From UBA2821 sp902763335 (GTDB lineage Bacteria; Bacillota; Clostridia; Lachnospirales; Lachnospiraceae), in the NCBI GenBank assembly GCA_052066835.1, contig JBQHRJ010000004.1: a stretch of DNA of 64,000 bases; one strand, 5' to 3'. A program made the translations under genes and the position numbers. Numbering within the stretch: position 1 is the stretch's first letter; each line of letters opens with the position of its first letter. The notes beneath the pieces are model-generated. The model was not told the DNA's origin. It did not search any database and saw only the letters and a program-made list of their open reading frames with translations. Of the stretch, positions 60,914 through 64,000 are shown in pieces.

Positions 60914-62758
60914 TTATACTATTCGTTTAAATTTCTTTTCTATTTCATATTTGCTCATTGATATAATAGTAGGCCTTCCATGAGGACAATTATATGGATT
61001 TTCAAGTTCAAGCAGCTCCTCTATAAGAGCGTTTGCCTCATCATCACTAAGCGTATTATTTCCCTTTACTGCTGCCTTACACGACATAGTCGCTATTCGC
61101 TCGGTTATTATATCCGCTGTTTTTGATGCCGTATCATCTGACAGTGAGTCAAGCATTTCAATTAACAGCTCTTTTTTGGAAATCGAAAGCATATTATCAG
61201 GCACGGCTCTTACAGCGTATTCCCGTCCACCGAAATGCTCGATTTCATATCCTATCTCTTTAAAATCATCAATGTGCTTTTTTAACATTTCCTCTTCTTT
61301 AATCGAGAGACTTAATATTATAGGCGGATTAATCTGCTGTGATGTATACTGTTTTGTTTTAAGTCCTTTCATTGTACGTTCATATAAGACTTTTTCATGT
61401 GCAGCATGCTGATCAATCATATACAGGCAGTTATTGTATTCTACAAGCCAGTAAGTATCAAATATCTGTCCTATCAGTCTGTGGTGACACCTTGATGTTT
61501 TAGATAATAACCTGTCATCAAACAACTCAAGCTGTTCAGGCTTTCTATCATTTATAGGCGGAATCAGTTTTTCCTCCATAATAGGATTAACATTAACAGC
61601 CGGCTGCGGTTCAGGCTCTGATTCCGGTTTTGGCTTTTCTATATATTCAGGTACCGGTTCTGCTATTGCCATTCTCTTTTTTTCAAAAGGTTCAGGTACC
61701 GGTGCTGTTTTAACAGGAGCTGCTTTGGGATTTTCGCTTTTCCCCGGAGCAACATCCGGTATCAGCTCACGTTTTACAAGTGCATTTGAAATTGTATTAT
61801 ATATTTCAGGGTATATTTCCTCCGGATTTTTGAATCTGAGTTCCATCTTTGACGGATGAACATTCACATCCAGAAGAGTCTGGTCAATCTCTATGTGCAG
61901 GGATGTAAACGGATATCTGTGCTGCATCATGAACGGTTTATACGCATCCTCTATTGCCTTATAGACAATATTGCTTTTTATATACCTGCCGTTAATATAA
62001 TAATTTTCAAAATTTCTGTTACCTCTTGATATAACCGGCTTTCCTATGTAGCCACTTATATTCATAAGTTTTCCCGCTGATTCAACTTCTATAAGATTAG
62101 ATGTTATATCTCTTCCGTATATGTTATATATTATATCCTTCAGCTTATTATTGCCGGATGTATGGACCTTGTTCTGATTATTATTTATAAACCTTATGGA
62201 TACCTCAGGATGGGACATTGACATATGTTCGATTACATCTGCAACATACCCTGCCTCCGTAGCAGCCGTCTTTAAAAACTTACGTCTTACCGGAGTATTA
62301 AAAAATATATTTCTGATTATAAATGTTGTCCCATCAGGAGCACCTATTTCATCTATACTCTTCTCCACACCGCCCTCAATTATATATCTGGTTCCTGTAA
62401 GGGAACCTGGAGTCTTTGTAATAAGTTCAACCTGTGATACTGCTGCTATACTTGATAACGCTTCACCTCTGAATCCTAACGATGATACAGTTATCAGATC
62501 CTCAATAGAACGGATTTTACTTGTGGAATGTCTTAAAAAGGCCAACTGTATCTGGGATTTATCTATTCCGAATCCGTTGTCCGTAACACGTATAAAAGAT
62601 AATCCGCCTTCCTTTATTTCAACTGTCACTGCCGTTGATTTGGCATCTATTGAATTTTCAAGCAGCTCTTTTACTATAGAAGCAGGTCTTTCTACAACTT
62701 CCCCTGCTGCTATTTTATCAATTGTCTGTTGGTCAAGCACTTCTATATTATTAGCCAT
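60914..62758 (-). CDS. mutL: DNA mismatch repair protein MutL
   Basis: The protein has 614 aa; the ATG at 62758 follows GGAGG, preferred to 62776. GHKL ATPase motifs: VKELLENSIDA, VTDNGFGIDK, LGFRGEALSSIAAV. A Pro/Glu-rich linker (about residues 330-420), then a C-terminal nuclease domain with DQHAAHEKVLYE, matching the DQHA-x2-E-x4-E endonuclease motif, and CPHGRP. So this MutL nicks DNA itself, as in bacteria without MutH. Confidence 0.96.
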   Translation of the reverse strand: MANNIEVLDQQTIDKIAAGEVVERPASIVKELLENSIDAKSTAVTVEIKEGGLSFIRVTDNGFGIDKSQIQLAFLRHSTSKIRSIEDLITVSSLGFRGEALSSIAAVSQVELITKTPGSLTGTRYIIEGGVEKSIDEIGAPDGTTFIIRNIFFNTPVRRKFLKTAATEAGYVADVIEHMSMSHPEVSIRFINNNQNKVHTSGNNKLKDIIYNIYGRDITSNLIEVESAGKLMNISGYIGKPVISRGNRNFENYYINGRYIKSNIVYKAIEDAYKPFMMQHRYPFTSLHIEIDQTLLDVNVHPSKMELRFKNPEEIYPEIYNTISNALVKRELIPDVAPGKSENPKAAPVKTAPVPEPFEKKRMAIAEPVPEYIEKPKPESEPEPQPAVNVNPIMEEKLIPPINDRKPEQLELFDDRLLSKTSRCHHRLIGQIFDTYWLVEYNNCLYMIDQHAAHEKVLYERTMKGLKTKQYTSQQINPPIILSLSIKEEEMLKKHIDDFKEIGYEIEHFGGREYAVRAVPDNMLSISKKELLIEMLDSLSDDTASKTADIITERIATMSCKAAVKGNNTLSDDEANALIEELLELENPYNCPHGRPTIISMSKYEIEKKFKRIV

Positions 62759-62794
62759 AGCAAAATCCTCCATCACTTATTTTAACTGTATATA

Positions 62795-64000
62795 TTACCA
62801 GCAGTTTTTCAAACGGTTCTGCATTTTATAAAGCTCGTTTAGAGCATCTACAGGTGTCATTCTGCCTATATCCAGATTTTTTATTTCTTCTATTATTTCA
62901 TTATCATTTACCGTATCAAATAAAGACATCTGTGTCATTTCGACATTATCTTTAAGGTATTCATTTTTCTTAGGTCTCGATGTACTGTCTGCAATTTCTT
63001 TAGCTTTAACGCTTATGTCTGCATCACTTAACTCATTTACGATTTCCTTTGCCCTCTGTATAACAGAATCAGGTATTCCCGCAAGTTTTGCCACCTGTAT
63101 ACCATAACTTTTATCAGCACCGCCCTTAACAATTTTTCTAAGGAAAACAATGTCATCTCCCTGTTCTTTTACTGCTATACAGTAATTATTTACATTATCT
63201 AAAGTTCCCTCAAGTTCTGTAAGTTCGTGGTAATGTGTGGCAAATAATGCCTTTGCTCCGAGAAGTTTCGGATTACTTATATGTTCGACTACCGCCCATG
63301 CAATACTTAAGCCGTCAAACGTACTGGTACCACGTCCTATCTCATCAAGAATTAAAAGGCTGTCTGATGTGGCATTTCTAAGAATATTGGCTACTTCTGT
63401 CATTTCTACCATAAATGTACTCTGACCTGATGATAAATCATCCGATGCACCTACCCTTGTAAAAATACGGTCACAAATTCCGATGTTTGCCGATGAAGCC
63501 GGAACAAAGCTTCCTATCTGTGCCATAAGAACAATCAGTGCTGTCTGTCTCATATATGTTGATTTTCCTGCCATATTTGGTCCTGTGATAATAGAAATTC
63601 TGTTTTTCCCATTATCTAAAAGTGTATCATTTGCAACGAACATATTTCCCTGCATCATTTTTTCAACAACAGGATGTCTTCCGTTCTTTATATCAATAAC
63701 ACCTTTTTCATTAATCTTTGGTTTGACAAAATTGCTATGTTCCGCTACAAATGCAAGCGAACAGAACATATCTATCTCAGCTACATTTTTTGCTGTTTTC
63801 TGAATACGGATAATCTCTCCGGCAATAGAATCACGGATTTCACTGAATATATTATATTCGAGAGTGTATAATTTCTCTTCTGCCCCAAGGATAATATCCT
63901 CAAGCTCTTTTAATTCCGGTGTAATATATCTCTCGGCATTTGTAAGTGTCTGTTTTCTGGTGTAATCATCAGGTACCTTATCTTTAAATGAATTGGTCAC
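62795..64000 (-). CDS. mutS: DNA mismatch repair protein MutS (C-terminal part, cut by window edge)
   Basis: About 401 residues are visible; the gene continues beyond 64000, so the N-terminal mismatch-binding and connector domains lie outside. Visible: the lever/clamp end, Walker A TGPNMAGKSTYMRQ, ILDEIGRGTSTFDGLSIAWAVVEHI (Walker B), FATHYHELTELE and the C-terminal helix-turn-helix. Forms the mutS-mutL-miaA order typical of Firmicutes. Confidence 0.97.
   Translation of the reverse strand: MTNSFKDKVPDDYTRKQTLTNAERYITPELKELEDIILGAEEKLYTLEYNIFSEIRDSIAGEIIRIQKTAKNVAEIDMFCSLAFVAEHSNFVKPKINEKGVIDIKNGRHPVVEKMMQGNMFVANDTLLDNGKNRISIITGPNMAGKSTYMRQTALIVLMAQIGSFVPASSANIGICDRIFTRVGASDDLSSGQSTFMVEMTEVANILRNATSDSLLILDEIGRGTSTFDGLSIAWAVVEHISNPKLLGAKALFATHYHELTELEGTLDNVNNYCIAVKEQGDDIVFLRKIVKGGADKSYGIQVAKLAGIPDSVIQRAKEIVNELSDADISVKAKEIADSTSRPKKNEYLKDNVEMTQMSLFDTVNDNEIIEEIKNLDIGRMTPVDALNELYKMQNRLKNCW

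Overview
The window looks like a chromosomal segment of an anaerobic, spore-forming Firmicute of the Lachnospiraceae type (Roseburia/Agathobacter/Lachnospira-like). The reasons are low GC, strong AGGAGG ribosome-binding sites, a six-gene Rnf ion pump with an ApbE flavin transferase, an alpha/beta-type SASP spore gene, ruvAB-zapA-U32 order, and a radC-mreBCD-mrdA-minCDE-rodA cell-shape cluster. The species assignment is inference; no rRNA or tRNA gene was seen.

Layout. (1) 1-7430 is an accessory island. It holds the 3' end of an Rhs protein with a polymorphic toxin tip and an immunity gene, a stretch of debris with 33-bp repeats and a strongly folded RNA candidate, a degenerate serine-recombinase-like gene, a minimal tyrosine recombinase, an array of hairpins, an IS110-family transposase with a bridge-RNA-like fold upstream, and a frameshifted orphan toxin tail with its own immunity gene. 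(2) 7556-13123 holds a TSUP permease, a MerR regulator with a textbook 19-bp-spacer promoter, a DXS-family enzyme, an unknown membrane protein, a SASP gene and a YprB-like exonuclease. (3) 13273-20400 is the Rnf operon (rnfCDGEAB) plus apbE, a NusG-domain-II protein and a Gx transporter, which together form a flavin-based membrane redox module. (4) 20400-30627 holds ruvAB, zapA, a U32 peptidase, an FtsW/RodA-PBP pair, a Nudix hydrolase, queH, a Xer-like recombinase and ttcA, then a decayed MATE gene.

(5) 31562-41073 is the most unusual part: a filamentous-phage (inovirus) prophage. It carries a ribbon-helix-helix regulator with palindromic operators, an XRE repressor with three 18-bp operators, a run of tiny membrane proteins, a 62-aa major-coat candidate followed by a terminator, a 773-aa adsorption-protein candidate, a Zot-like ATPase whose membrane segment is at the N terminus, and a HUH replication initiator that is frameshifted in this copy. 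No integrase is encoded. Instead there are five related att-like sites in both orientations. The noncoding 1.2-kb end carries a 133-nt cruciform, CCAGG iterons and a second copy, in inverse orientation, of the origin-like motif.

(6) 41083-64000 is almost entirely on the minus strand. It holds psd-pssA phospholipid synthesis, a cytidylate-kinase-like protein, rluD, lspA, aroB, sepF, yggS, an HlyD-like protein, mgsA, rodA-minEDC-mrdA-mreDCB-radC, a methionine-gamma-lyase-family protein, miaA, mutL and the 3' part of mutS. Genes left of the prophage are mostly on the plus strand and genes right of it on the minus strand, so the prophage sits at a convergent strand switch. This would fit a terminus/Xer-type integration site, but that is inference.
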